Source: Sycobia sp. Sy_11 (taxonomy: Eukaryota > Arthropoda > Insecta > Hymenoptera > Epichrysomallidae). From it: a stretch of 64,000 nucleotides of DNA. The DNA lies in contig JACCIC010000015.1 in NCBI GenBank assembly GCA_018907035.1, positions 846,501 through 910,500 of the forward strand, written 5' to 3'. This document shows, piece after piece, positions 26,163-39,740 of this stretch. Below the pieces are notes generated by a model, which saw only the letters and a program-made list of their open reading frames with translations, searched no databases and had not been told where the DNA came from. Within the stretch, counting starts at the first letter, position 1, and every line of letters starts with the position of its first letter. Made by a program: the position numbers and the translations under genes.

Positions 26163-27220
26163 ATATATATAGTAGTGTATAGTATATATATATATAATTA
26201 AAGCTATACTTTAACAAATTTAAATAAATTTTATGAAATATGAATATGATGATTATGGAGTTATTTAATGTGAAAAAACACTGATGATCTAAACGATTTA
26301 TTTATTGTTTGATTAATTTTCCCACGCGTATATGCAGATGTTTTATTTTAATTGCGGGCGAGAAATTAAAATAATATTTAGCAGGGACACAATAAAATAT
26401 AATCATTGCGTGAAAAATATAAATATCTAATATAGAATACTATAAATCTATACATATAATGAAAATTTAGTTGATTTAAACATCTTTCATGTATTTTATA
26501 GTTTACATAAGCATGTGTTTTTTATAATATAAAAAATATTCTAAAACATGTGAGTAAATTTTTTTTGAATATATTATAATGGACTACGGAGATATTGATA
26601 TTTTTTAAACATATATCCAATATAATTACTTACAAATTTAGATTTTTTAAAATAACTTTCAAATTTTAATAAAATTAATAATTATAATTAAAATTAAATA
26701 AAATTGTACATATTGTTAATTTTATTATTAATATGCTATTACTTTATCGTATAATATTTATAATAATTTATTGAATAAAATTCATTCTAATTTATTTAAT
26801 ATATTAAATACAATTTTATATTAACTCGCATTATTTTCCTCTATTCAAAGTTTCAATTTGAATTAACTGGATAATTATATTCATTTCACATTTATGAAAA
26901 TATAAAAGTCAATTGTATTAGAATTTGTAATTATTATAATATTTATTTTACAAAAATCTGACAATATACAGCAAGAATTAGAGAATATTTTGTAGGTTGA
27001 AAAATTTAATTATTATATAGTACATAATAATAAAAATGATTTACATTATATTAAATTAATAAATAAGATAAATGATACATCATTTTTACAAGACACGATC
27101 GAAGTTAAAATATTCATTCCCAATTTACTTTTTCGGTAAATAACATATAAATTATGTATAATTATAAAGTATGTACGAATAATTATTCAGCAATTGAGCG
27201 TCAAGTAACTCTTTGAGTAT
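25741..27220. other. AT-rich intergenic stretch
   Basis: No gene seen. It holds a CA/TA array (26109-26172) followed by very AT-rich DNA. Confidence 0.6.
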
Positions 27221-27224
27221 TACA

Positions 27225-28250
27225 CATCGTATTTTCCTTAAAAGCTGAAGTAAATGGCACTTGATTTTAAGCCATAGATCGGGGTGTCATGGCACTTTTC
27301 TAAGTGTAGCTATTTTTAGCGCGGCTCCTCGTGAATGAAGCTTTTTCCAAACGAAAGAGCGTCACAGTAATGCCTCAACTTATCGTCACCCTTACATCCG
27401 AGTTGAAAATATTTATAGACACGAACTGCAGATATTTTTGACTTGACCGCCTTATAGAGGAGTTCCTTATTACGTTAAAAGTTTACACGAAGTATTTGTC
27501 GACCTCGGAACAATGCGCAGAATCATTCGTTAGCTGCGCACAACGTAGTATCAATTGATCATTGATTCGGAGAAAAATTTAGGCAATTGTGAAAATTTAT
27601 TTGTCCGATTAAATCCATTACTTTTTTTTTCTCCGTTCAATTTTCCGACAAAATCACGGCAGCGAGAACCAAATGGAACGCCCCCGGCTTTGTGCGCTGA
27701 CGATGTCCGAAAAAAATTGGGTCACGAAACCATTGCATGTTTATATAGACGCGCATAACCTACGACCAATACACTTTCGCCGCTTAATCCCCGCAATGCG
27801 TCCGAGTGATGCGCGCTTATGTACACGCGTGTGTAGGCGCGCGCGCGCGCGCGCGCGTTCCGTAAAATAATTTTGAAAAATCCCCCGCGCCGCTCGCGAT
27901 GGTCGCCGTTAATTCGCCGACGGGCAGACCCCGTCGGCGGCGCCGAATAAATTGCATCGCGCGCTCGCCCGAGAGGTCGGATGATTTGTCGGCGCGACGC
28001 GCGAAAATAGATCGGCGATCGAACGCGTAGTCCGGGGGTATCTCGCAGCTTGCCGCCGCTCGGCCCTGCCCCGCGCCCCCCGCGCTCTTCGCCCCTCATC
28101 CCTTGTACGAGCGGGAGTTCCCACGATGACAAAAACGATCGGGTTCGATTAGTCGGCCAATAATAACAGATTAAGCCGGGGCGTGCTTACAGCTTAAATG
28201 CGAAAGAGATTTATGCCAATTGCACTGCTCGTCCTAAAAGTCTAGATCTT
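27225..28250. promoter_or_regulatory. Regulatory-like island grading into a CpG-rich core
   Basis: The left part (27225-27800) is non-repetitive with a perfect MEF2-type word ctatttttag at 27310-27319. The core (27835-28120) is extremely CpG-rich with a (CG)n run at about 27838-27857. The right part (28130-28260) again has enhancer-like texture. The overlapping open frames are composition effects. Confidence 0.3.
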
Positions 28251-28302
28251 GTAAGCACAAAGGCAATTTGCAAATGACATATTTGTATTCAAAGTTTAAT
28301 AT

Positions 28303-28354
<52 letters not shown>

Positions 28355-28522
28355 TTTAGACAATGCTATAATAATACTTCAAGAATTATGTTTAATTGAA
28401 TCAATTGTATGAAAAAGGTAAATTTCATTCACTTTCATATTGCAAAGAGTCACTTTGGATTTTTGAACCGATGTACTAACATAATCATGTCATGGCAATT
28501 TAGTACAATTGCTTTCAATGAT

Positions 28523-28583
<61 letters not shown>
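28303..28583. repeat. Two (TA)n arrays
   Basis: TA arrays at about 28303-28350 and 28527-28583. Confidence 0.93.
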
Positions 28584-28586
<3 letters not shown>

Positions 28587-30710
28587 GAAATGATAAATAT
28601 ATCGAAAATAAAATTGGACTTTTTGAATTATTTTATTAAATTATTATGTTAAAAAGTAAATTTGTAGCCAGTCAAACGAGAACTTTCCAGAATAAAATAC
28701 GTGTAGAAAACCTCATAAATATTTTAATAAAATGCACGAGAACTTATTTATTAATGAGTTTTACATCTTTTTTTAAAAGTATTGCTTAGTTGATTATAAA
28801 ATATTTAACATTGTGTTTATAAATAAAAGTATATATTTCATTGGATATTGAGAACAGCGACTTAATAAATTATCTCGCTAAATATATAAAATCTATTGTT
28901 GATATTTTAGATATTTATTTCTTCAACGAAACCGAACAATATCTTTCATAAAAATACAATCTTATTTTTATTAAAGATATTGTATATATCATATATATAT
29001 ATACAACAAAATATCCAATTTGAAATAAATTTTATTCCAGCCATAATATTTACATATACTACTCCCTTCAATCTGCCAATACGTAATCTGCATCGATTGA
29101 TGAACCCCAACAATACTTTTAAAGTAAAATATTTCTTTTGACATATTTTATTAATCTTGCTAAGAATATAGAAATGTCTTATTGAAATATTTTAGGAACA
29201 ATATTTTTTAATATTTCAGATATATTTCTTCCGTAACATTTATTAGTATGTTTCTAAAATATTTAGTCAACATTCTGTAATACAAAAAAGATAAAAAAAA
29301 TTTTTGAACATTTTAAGTATCAACAATTCTAAACGCAAGTTAGCTTAAAAGTTTCTTTTTTATGGATAATATGTCATTTATGTTATGTTAATAATATCTT
29401 ATTTAATACATTATTTGAATAATGTCTTATAATAACTGAAATATTGGAGAAAAATATATTATAATCTAGTCTGAAAATATATTTAAAATGTTTCATAAAT
29501 TTTTGTCAAAGTTGTTATTAGTCACACAATTCAACAATATTTTAATGTAATATTTGATAAAGACTTGAAGAACTAGTAAAATTATAAAATTATTCGAAAT
29601 TAAAAAATATTCTAAACATTTTTAAAATGTTCTAAAATATTTTGGCTGAAATATTAAAAAATTTCATGTTTTAAAAATATCCCAATAATATTTTGACTAA
29701 TCATTTTATAAAAGTGTAATATAGTATTTGCAAAAATTTTTAAAATATTTTATAAATATTTTCAAATATATAAATCTTATATATTTTCTGCATACATTTT
29801 ATGTGATATATTTTATCACATATTTATAATCGGATATATTTTTTGCTGTTAGGCAAAGTAGCATTTTAGATATTCTTGATGGCATTAGTCAGATCAATTG
29901 AAATTTATTTTTCAATGATTTAGATTCAAAGATTACAGACTTACACTAAATTAATATGTAACTTTACATTCCTAAACAATGTGAATTTGCCACAAAACAG
30001 TTTGTGTATTTCAAGAAGACCATAATTAACATCACGGTGACAATAAAATACCATTGTGTTACAAAACGGACATTACAAGTTGCTTCGCCTCCTTTTTATA
30101 TGCCAAGCACTCAACCAAATGGATGTTTAGCTATATATTTATATAGTTCTATGAAATTACGTCTGTTCTTAGCACCTGTTCTGTTACACAAGGGCATTTT
30201 ATTGTCCTAAAGGTTATTTCTTTTATATCAAACTAACCTTTGTGCTTGCTAGTATTATCGTTATGATCTGTAAAATAGATTTAACTTCAGGATTACGTTT
30301 TCCTTTAGACAAAAAATTATTTATAACATAAGTATCGAAATACGCGAATATGAAAAAACTATTAAGTAATTTTTCTTCATTTTCCGTAAATTGGCATTCG
30401 GGAATGAAATTAAAATATCTGGTGCCTCATTTAAAATATCAATATAATTCAAAATGTGAGGAAGAAAACATCACTAATCTATACCGATAAATAATGTACA
30501 CAGCGGCAATAAATAAACGAAACAGATTATAGATGATTTTCTATTATTTCGCTTGGAATTACGATTCCAACCTTCGGACGAATTAAATCAGCTGTTCGAA
30601 ACTGTATACGATGAAAATAATGGATATGAGACGATGTAAATAAGTCAAGTGGGGGAACTATGAAAGTCAGTACAACCGCTTTTTAAATCAAAATTCTAAG
30701 AAAATAAGCT
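28584..30710. other. AT-rich desert with iterated AAATATTTT words
   Basis: No gene seen. From about 29130 to 29800 words of the form aaatattt or aaaatatttt recur every 15-40 bp on both strands, giving a degenerate repetitive texture. The plus-strand frame at 30004-30210 lacks any recognisable feature. Confidence 0.45.
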
Positions 30711-30719
30711 AATTACGGA

Positions 30720-31185
30720 TCAAAATAAAAAGAAGCGCATGGAGAAGGGAGCAATTTTTAAATGGAAAAGACGAGAAAGAGAGAGAGAGACAGACAGAGA
30801 ACGAGTGCGGAGCGCGTGAACCTGACGGTAGCGCCGGTTACAAGAGCTCCGATTCCGTTCGCCGCGTGTCAGAGGCGACGAACAACCGCGCGGTGCGCGG
30901 GTGCACTCCTGACCCCCCCCCCCCAATCCACACCTCCCGCCTTCTCACGCCCACCCGCGCGTTTTCATCAGTCCCCGCTGAGGTTGGGGCAAGCCAAGCC
31001 CGCGAGCTCGGCGGGCGTCGGTGCGCTCGCGCCGCGCGGACGCAGCGATGGAGCATCCGCCCGCGCGTCAGAATCCCAATTCTGGAGAGGGAGCGGATGG
31101 TGGGAGGGCGGGGCGTTGCGCAACTCCTCTCTATTTCCGTGCGCGTACGCACGCTCTATAATACGGGGACGCTCTTTTCTTCTTT

Positions 31186-31245
<60 letters not shown>

Positions 31246-31460
31246 TATGTAACGAGGGCTCGCGAGATGTCATCGCGGGCCGTAAGCCACGTTCGTATGG
31301 GTATCGCGTGAGTTACAATGCCACCGTGGTGTAGCTGGGCAGTGGGCGCGCTATTAGCTTGCCCCGGGGCCCTACTTTCATCTCGGCCGCTACTGGGGTG
31401 AGTGAATTTTAGCACCGCGCGCCATTATAGAGACCGGGTGTAAGAGAGAGGGGAGGACTT
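30720..31460. promoter_or_regulatory. CpG-rich island with central TA array
   Basis: The same plan as the islands at 6.2 and 21 kb: a short GA tract at the left edge (about 30776-30792), a CpG-rich core (30800-31140) and a long TA array (31187-31242). Open frames on both strands overlap throughout and carry no domain. Confidence 0.28.
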
Positions 31461-31466
31461 ATCCGC

Positions 31467-31523
<57 letters not shown>
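31187..31523. repeat. Two (TA)n arrays
   Basis: TA arrays at about 31187-31242 and 31471-31523. Confidence 0.93.
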
Positions 31524-31525
<2 letters not shown>

Positions 31526-31834
31526 ATCTTCCGAGGATTCCGTAGCTCGAAACCCGGCATTTGCCGTAGGTATACGCGTGAATCGAGCGTGTAAGATACA
31601 AACGAAGGTATTATAGAGCGTTCGAAGCTTATTTTAAATTTACTATAAGGAACCATGAAAGAAAAGATTAATAAATTCGTTTTTTTTTTAATTTTTTTTT
31701 TTACGATTATTCCGGTAAGTTTATTACAATGATTGCTTCGAGTTCTGAATTTCAATATCTAAAATACCTTTTATTAATCATATTATTTATTTATAAATAA
31801 AATATAAATACATATGTTACTGTAGCAGTCAATT

Positions 31835-31904
<70 letters not shown>

Positions 31905-32590
31905 AAGCTCAGCAGTCACTGATATGGGGATTACCGATAGAGATAACATAAAATTATCTCCTATCATAAAGACATATATACCGTTTCGGAAGATAATTCG
32001 ATTACTGTTTCATTCTTTTAAATAATTTTATTAGAATTGGATTAGCGCATTATAACCTGAAACAAACATTTTTTCAGTATCATTACACTTTGTCTAATAT
32101 TACCAAGATAATCATTTCGATTTTCCATGCAAGTCGATTTCAATGCAGACAAAATTGGAATATGAATAGCTTTACTTTTTTGTAGAATTTTAATGTAAGA
32201 AGAATTATTTATACTTTGTTAAACTTTACAAAACTTCTAATATTAATTAAGGAATCAAATTTCAAAGTAATAAAAATTGAATATAAAATTAAATTTATCT
32301 TCAAACTTAATTATTACTTTACTGAAAAATGAGTTTTGGATAATTGGTTTTGGTTCAAAAGAAAAAAGAAGACTATTTTTCATTTCTTTTGCACGAAGCA
32401 CAATCCTAAATATATTTAATATATATCTAACGGAAATACTCTTCAAGCAATAACCATTAAATAGAAATTAAGAAACAAGTTTTAAAATATTTGAAGGGCG
32501 TTAAATTACCGCATTTACTTCTTAAATCATTTATTTACCACAAGACCATTTTTTTTATTGTGCATATTAACGACCAACAATAATTTCCTC
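31524..32590. other. AT-rich spacer with a CA/TA array
   Basis: A (CA)n-(TA)n array at about 31836-31900; otherwise AT-rich, with no gene seen. Confidence 0.6.
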
Positions 32591-32594
32591 AAGC

Positions 32595-33140
32595 CCAATG
32601 ACGCCTGCAGTTGCCCTTACACACACGCACACACACACACACACACACACCTATATGCGAAAATCGCGGTTCAAGAAAACGTTGAGCTGAACTTCGAAAG
32701 TCGGTTTCGTCTACGCTTGCCCCGACGAACTAAAACCCGCGCTAATCTTGCGTCGAGCGCGCTCGCGCTCGCGAAAGTCGAGGTTTGAGAGGTCAGCGAA
32801 TGTAGGTCCGTCAGAAATATTTGTCTGCGCGAAGATTCCTCCTCGGGGCGCCTGCCCGCGCGCGCGCGCCTATGGATGCGCTGAGCCCGGGTGACTCATA
32901 CACACAATGCCGCGGGGATCCCTGCGTATTATTAAAGAGTCGTGGAAATGTGAAATTTCGAAAATTTCGAGTTGGATCGCTCTCGGAGGCTGCGAAATAG
33001 ATTTTTCAGGGGTTAGTTATGAGGCGAATTAAATATAAATAAAATAAAAGCTTCATATAGCTTAGCGACGGCATTGAAACGTCCTGTACAATGGCGGGTT
33101 AAATTTTCATTCAGCCGCCTTTTCGTCGAAATAAGTCTCG
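32595..33140. promoter_or_regulatory. Regulatory-like island after a CA array
   Basis: A (CA)n tract (32620-32651) opens a GC-rich block (32690-32900). A non-repetitive part (32930-33140) follows with enhancer-like words. No coding signal is convincing. Confidence 0.28.
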
Positions 33141-33214
33141 ATCGCAATATTTTCCAAGCATACTCTTAATTATAGAAGAACTGTATAGTTTTTTAGTATT
33201 CTTACATTATTTTA

Positions 33215-33425
33215 TTGATCGTTTATGCTGTTCTTTATATAATTTTGATTTATTATATTATTATTAGATTTATTACATATTATTATTTTTATTATATTAA
33301 TGTTAAATTTCTTATATTATTGTTATCATTATTATATTATTCATATATTTATGATATTATTATTGATTATATATTATCATTGATTATATTGACTTTATTA
33401 TATTAGTATATTCCTCAGATTATTA
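33215..33425. repeat. Degenerate TTA/ATT-rich minisatellite
   Basis: About 200 bp built from variants of ttatattattatt; it yields a low-complexity open frame that is not a gene. Confidence 0.75.
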
Positions 33426-34370
33426 AAAATGAACAAATATTTTTATCGGCCTTACGGCCCTTTTTATAAATTAATATAATTGTAATAACCATCAGAATGT
33501 CGTTATTGTTAATAAATCCATAGAACCTGAAACATTTAAATTAATTTTGTCAGTAAACAACGCAATCTAATTGCCTAGTTCGCAAGGCTTTTAGTATATT
33601 ATTGTTATTATATTTACCATATTGTCATTCTGATATATTAGATAAGTACTTTTTTATACTTCAAAAAAAGATAAAATAACGAAGATGTTTTTTGTACTAA
33701 CTGTATTTTGCCAAATCAATATAATTTTAGCGATCTATGATGTGCCAAATATTAGTTGAAAAATTAAACCAGTCGTACAGGTTTTTGCCTCGACTTTGCT
33801 ATTGGACGAATTATCATGCGAGCAAATTTAATATTTTCACGCCTCTCTTTTCTTATCCCATACATCCTTCTGCTCGCGGCAATCATAGTTACTTTCATCT
33901 AATCAATATACCCGAACGAATTCTTCAATTTAAAAATTTTCTTGACATGTAAGCCTAAGAATTAGACTCCGGCGAGCCAACAGGTGGTCCAGGGCGATAC
34001 GTATACAAACTTCGATTCTTGTCGACAATTTAATACTAATTTTTCTGTTTCTTTTGCAAATTGAAAAATTATGTGTGTACATAGATATAGAATTATTTTA
34101 ATATTAAAACCTTTCATCTGGCCGCTGTCGAAACTCCCGATACAGATACTTGCCAATAGAGTTCTCGAAAGCTTGTACATCGTTATGAGTAAATCGCCGA
34201 AACATGCCAGTTCTCTGGCAATTCGAAGGCGTAAAAATCCTCGTCGAGAAATCTATCTCGTCGTGGAGTTGAACAAAAAAAAAAAAAAAAAAAACAAACA
34301 AACAAACAAACAAACAAACAATTAAAAAAATAAATAAAATAAATGAAACAAAACGCTTTTACGCTCCCTA
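33426..34370. other. Mixed intergenic stretch with an (AAAC)n array
   Basis: No gene seen. An A run followed by about ten CAAA units lies at 34266-34321. The sequence at 33960-34260 is moderately GC-rich with overlapping short frames on both strands. Confidence 0.5.
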
Positions 34371-34379
34371 TGTAAGACT

Positions 34380-34690
34380 GCATCGGCGAGATAATTTACT
34401 GCGACAGCCGAACCGTCGGCGGACGGACGGAGAGCGCTCCGCGGAGCAGCCGCGGCGGGAAAATCAGCCGTGGAGGTGTTTAAAGGCGGACCGAATTAGC
34501 CGTGCTATTGCGACTCCTCGCCTCTTCGGGGCGCGTCTCCGCGGTGGCGACGGCGGCGGCGGCGGAGGCGCTAAGCCAACTAACTCCTTCAATGTCGATC
34601 AGGCGTTTACGAGCGCATTGAAATTCCGCGGATTTTTCCACCTGTGACGGGATTCGCTTGGGGCTCGATGTTCATCGATGTTTCTATCGC
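34380..34690. promoter_or_regulatory. CpG-rich island with GGC triplets
   Basis: A short CpG-rich block with a (GGC)n run at about 34545-34567, followed by non-repetitive sequence. Candidate regulatory island. Confidence 0.25.
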
Positions 34691-36110
34691 GTGCGACGCC
34701 AAGAAGAATAATAAGAAGAAAACTAACCTATTGCTGTTCCCCTAGCGTAAATAAATATTCTATGCGCCACCGAAGTATCGATTTGTTTCCAATGTATTTG
34801 GCGCATTATAGAAATCATCAATTTTATCAACGATATAAATGCACGATTCTTGTAATCACCAAGTTATTCGTAAGACGTTAAGAAAATATTAAAAATATTT
34901 TTTTATCACAATACGATCTTAACAGCTTAAATAACGACAATGTGTTAGTTAGCGGTAATTTAATTCGACAATTTTATCATGCAGATATGTCGTGCATATA
35001 TTCAGCATTCATCCAAACAATCGATTCAAACACTTCTGTAATGAATTTTTATTTATTTTTTTTTGTTAATTATTTCGTTAAAAGCTCGCGAATATTTGAC
35101 ACTGAAGCGACGCTTCTGCATTCCATTCGCCACGTAATAAAATACCTATTTTCTCTCCGCCAATTAGTGCGTTCACTATGTAGCGCTCGTTTATGAAATA
35201 TACGAAAACACTCGATGCTATTATACCGCTCAGAATATCAATTTTATTTTTACAGACGAAACTGTTCCGTTATAACGTTGAATATTGGACGCCAAATGAA
35301 TCGCAGAAGCTATTTTGTACGCTATGGCTTTTGCAAGCGATTTTTTTAACGAGCAGGTAGAAATTTACAGATCTACGATGAAGTAGTAAATATATGCAAT
35401 TTTTTATTTGTTACTGATAAAATTTTGATTTATTAAAGATAGCGAAACATATATTTTTTCAAGATACCGAGTAATTTGTATACGATCAATGTAAATTTGC
35501 ACCATTACGACCTTAAAATTTAGGATGGTTTTTCGGCTCTTGTGAGGTAAAATATCGTTTCACACTGATGTGCAAATTAATTATTTCCCTCGTACAAACT
35601 TACTACCATCGCTTTTCACGGGTGTAAAATGTCTCACGAGTTAATTAATCACTTTCCACACCAGTTTTGAAATATATACTATTCACTGCCTATATAGGTT
35701 TTGGATAGAAATTTATACTTAGAGTACTAGCACTTATTACGTATACTCAAACGTCAACTTAAAATTAAGCCATTTATTTGTAATGCGAAGTTAAATTTTG
35801 TACAAATTTATAAATAACAATTTATTGAGAAGAAAGAAATGGATATAAATCCGTAAAGTGAAGATTCATATTTATATCGTACTTATTTTGTATCAGTATT
35901 TTGTAAGTATTCAAATCTACTATTGTTTATTTTATAAAAAATAAGTAATCGGTATGTATATATTAAAATTAATCTAAAATTTAATTATTTTATCAATATT
36001 ATTTTATTCTTAATGTTATTTCATTATTAATTTTGGCAGATATTAATATGCATATTAAACAGTGTTCTGATATTTATATATTAAGCAGAACGAAGAATCG
36101 TTGAGGAAGT
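34691..36110. other. Intergenic stretch, moderately AT-rich
   Basis: Non-repetitive sequence without a supportable gene. The parts at 34680-35200 have some enhancer-like texture. Confidence 0.5.
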
Positions 36111-36114
36111 AAGG

Positions 36115-36650
36115 GATTTATCATCGGTTAAGATGTGGTTCTCTGTTAACCGTATATAGTGCAGCATGAGTGTGTATATATATAATACAAAAATCGCCAC
36201 GTCCGCGGAAAAGTGAATATTCTAACTTTAGAAAATCAGAAATCCGCCCCGGTGACGCAGTTCGGTCCGACGTACGCGCGGCATCAGCGCCGCGTTCATC
36301 TAAATTTGTCAATAAAAAGATGCGGCGCGCGCGCGCGCGCGCGCATTCCGTTTGCGTGCACGAAAATAGAAGATTCAATTTGGAGTTAAGCGCGCGCGAG
36401 TGATATAAAATGGTCCCCGGATTTGTAGTCAATGAGCGTGGATGTAAAAGCGCCATGCGAGGCGTTCGCAAGGCCGGCCGATGCGCGAGGAGTGTTGCGT
36501 CGCGGAAGGGGGGGGGGGATTGTGAGTATCTTTGACATTCGTCGCAAGCGAAACGTGCGGGCCACGGGGGACTTTGTAATTTTTCCATTAATCGGCGTTA
36601 GGGAAGGGATGGAATTATTCGTGTCAAAAGTGATCCAGCTTATTTTTATA
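36115..36650. promoter_or_regulatory. CpG-rich island
   Basis: A block with (GC)n runs (about 36328-36343) and a G run at about 36509. Frames on both strands overlap and no domain is seen. Confidence 0.25.
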
Positions 36651-37560
36651 ATCAGATTGCTCATTATGCCACTTAATGCGGGTTATTATTGATAAAATTA
36701 CGAATTTTATGGAAATAATAGAGAGCGGGCCAGGGTTACTCAATAGATTTATAAAAACAAATAGATAAATAATTACAATGGATAAGAATTGCGACACCGT
36801 GCAAACAGTAGGGTACTTAATTTAGCATGTGATTTTGAAGTAAAAAATTGATTAGAGAGAATAGAGTCTGTAAAATCTTTTTTTTTTTTTTTTAAATTTA
36901 TGTCCATGTGTTTAGAGAACTATAACCTTATTATATATTAATCCTGTTATATCTAAGAAAAGTCATCTTATACGCCATTGAAAGCTATAAATATTTGTAC
37001 TTATATTCTTAAATTCATACGAGTTTATGAAAAATAATAAAAAAATCCTCTGGTGTAATTTGCTGTGAATTCTCTAACGAACACCGAACCACTTTTTATT
37101 CCAACCCGAGTAGAAACGTAATTATTAGATAAGTTTCAAGTACAGGTATCAGAATTTATGGAAATAATCATCATCTACTATAAATATTAATATAATTATG
37201 GAAATTACTAGTTATCAGTAAAAATTATGAATAGATTTTTTTTCATTTCATAGGCGTTTTATCGCATATCTGTGTTCTAGAAGGGGATAACAAGCTAATT
37301 TGCAGAAATCTTGGTTTTTCCTAGCGATATTTTCAGATACAATAGAGCAACAAAAAATTGTTTTAGGCGGACCAATAAAGGAATTTCTATTTGTAGAATA
37401 GAAATTTGTTGAAACTATGGCTTTATTGAATAATTCCTTTCATATCAGTATTGAAATGACATTTTTTACAATTTTTATTTATTAATTTCCTACGTAATTC
37501 TCGATTACTTGAGTTACTTAAAAATTTAACCTATTTTTCAATTCGTATTTCACCAATGCC
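36651..37560. other. AT-rich intergenic stretch
   Basis: No gene seen; it holds a T run at about 36878-36892. Confidence 0.6.
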
Positions 37561-37866
37561 ATGAGCTCACGGCAGAAACACAGCAAGATAATGAGCATCT
37601 GTTTTGCTTTTATTTTGAGAATTTACAGCAGTCTTGACCTTCTTGACCACGGACATTTCATTCCATTTGTCGATACAGCCTACACATTAGCCGAAAATGC
37701 TATATTTACTATTACTGTGCTTCTATTACTACTCCATCTGGCTTCTACATATCTATGCATAACTACGGTCACTTCCGTTTTTGTAGGTGACACCGTCGTT
37801 CGTGAAGATACATTAAGAACAAGGTTCAATTTTAGAAAAAAATTAATCAAAAATTATTACGCATAA
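37561..37866 (+). CDS. Hypothetical small ORF with one hydrophobic segment
   Basis: A true ATG opens a 101-codon frame in sequence that is not repetitive. The product would have one hydrophobic segment (FTITVLLLLLHLASTYLCI, about residues 55-75) flanked by charged tails and ends with a basic C-terminus. There is no recognised family, neighbour or splice signal. Length alone is weak evidence in this DNA, so it may be chance. Confidence 0.15.
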   Translation: MSSRQKHSKIMSICFAFILRIYSSLDLLDHGHFIPFVDTAYTLAENAIFTITVLLLLLHLASTYLCITTVTSVFVGDTVVREDTLRTRFNFRKKLIKNYYA

Positions 37867-38189
37867 TAATAAACACAACTGTGAAGTAAATTTTATTATT
37901 ATTAGATCGTAAACTGTCATTTAAAAATAGAATTAGAAAAAGTACAAGTTTTCCATTAATGGTAACATATGGATCTTCGTCGCGTATTTAGAAAATTGTT
38001 TTTAGATGTTTTTGGGAATAGAGACAGATTATGTCGATGGATATTCGACTACGATGTTGATTTCTGGGGAACGAATACAGTGGCAAATTAGTCATTTAGA
38101 AGATGTTATTATACATTGAAAATGAAAAATAATATGACCAGTTAATTTTTATGAAATTTTTTTTTTTAACTATTTTCAGGGGAGTGCCG

Positions 38190-38660
38190 TGCTAATTACA
38201 ACGGCATTTTTTTCTGGAAAACAATCCGTCGGCAAATTATTTACGAGAATAACGCAGAAGACGAATTATCGGTTCGAACTCACATTTACCCAAGTAGTTT
38301 ATTTATTTTGCTGCAGCAGCAGTTTGCCGGTCAGCGATGCCGCGGTCAGCATTCTGCTGAAAGGATAATTAACCGATACTTTAGCGGTAAATTATAGGCC
38401 CGTTACGATTAAAAGTGATATAAGTTGGCAAGCCGCATGCAAACGAGCGCATTATTTCTGGGCCGTGAAAAATTGCTCCAACGATAAAATAAAGATTAAT
38501 ATCAGTTAAATTAGTCGCGCATCGACCGTAAGATTACTCATATTTTCATGAAATGAGATTTGAACCGTGACTCGGTGTAATTAAAGATACAGAATCAGTT
38601 AAGGCAATTCAAAATTCTGCAGCAAGTAGAAAAAGTATAGTTGCATTCTACTAGATTATA
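38190..38660. promoter_or_regulatory. Conserved-noncoding-like element
   Basis: About 350-450 bp of balanced, non-repetitive sequence with dense homeodomain and bZIP-type words (taattaa, attaac, gattaa), a (GCA)n run and no open frame. This texture is typical of insect developmental enhancers. It is an inference only; alignment to related insects would be the test. Confidence 0.33.
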
Positions 38661-38860
38661 TATATATAATATCATAGATTCATACAGTCATAGATGCAAC
38701 CGAAGACAGAGAGGTGCGCGCACTAAGTAGAATGTCGTACGGACTATCGTGTTTGACAAGTGAACGCACCATCTGTTATAAATCAATCGGGAATTCCTTT
38801 GCAGCCTGTGAGTCTCGGCTACGAGCTGAACTTCTCCTTCGTTTCGCGAGCGTAGATTCT

Positions 38861-38898
<38 letters not shown>

Positions 38899-39740
38899 AG
38901 GACGATCCCCAGACCCGGTGTTAACGCACTATGTATCCCCTAAACCGTCGACGTCCGCGATGTAAATATTATTTCACGTACACGTCACGATCGTGAGAAG
39001 CAGCAGCGCCATACGCGAGTTATATCGATACTGCCCTCGGCCGTTCCTCCCCGGAGCCGTGATCGTGTAAATTGTACAGAAAAGCCCAGTGGAATTCCTC
39101 GCATCTCTTGTACTTTTTACTTTTTCATCTCTCCCCGTCCAATCCGATAATTCGGCGAGGTTGCTCGCTTCGCACCGAAGATTGACAGCGCGCGGATCGC
39201 GCGGAGTATTTAATCAATTTTTTCAATCGCCCCACGAGCGTATTCTGCAAAAACAATTTTTCTTATTAAAACGTCGCTCGGGTTGCGCCCGCTCGCTCGG
39301 TCTTGGAATTATGAAAATATTTTACGAGCTTAAAGCGGTGCATTGGTCGACACAAGCTCGCCGAAGTTCAGAACTTCCGGCTCTTTGACTCTTGTCTTAC
39401 ATAATTTTTCTGCAGAACAGCGCCCGGTTTATGACGGCGATTAGCGTCGTTGAGCGTCCTTCTTTCGGAGATGGTTCTGATCTCTAATGGGGGGCGTAAA
39501 CTGGATGCATTGATATTCAGGCGTCTATCGGTGACGAAAAAAAAAATGCGGGTATTATCTAAACTCTTGTATGTAGAAATGTCGTAACGGATAATAATTG
39601 GGGGACCAGTGTTCAGTAAGTTATTTTCTTTAATTTAGAAATTTAATCGCTGTAATCGCATTATGATTTTATGAAGGATTGATTTCGAGCAATATTTAGT
39701 CCAAGAAATACACAACGCACAGCTATTATTGATACGTTAC
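38661..39740. promoter_or_regulatory. GC-rich stretch with CT tract
   Basis: A CT array (38862-38896) is followed by a moderately GC-rich, non-repetitive stretch to about 39480. A plus-strand frame at 39089-39388 has no recognised domain. Confidence 0.22.

Noticed and set aside
30762..31334. 190-codon plus-strand open frame
   Set aside because: It spans a CpG-rich block and a TA array translated as Tyr-Ile repeats, with competing frames on both strands.
38271..38282. tRNA B-box-like word ggttcgaactc
   Set aside because: No A-box at the proper distance and no cloverleaf arms; the same holds for the ggttcgaa-type words near 43820 and 58290.
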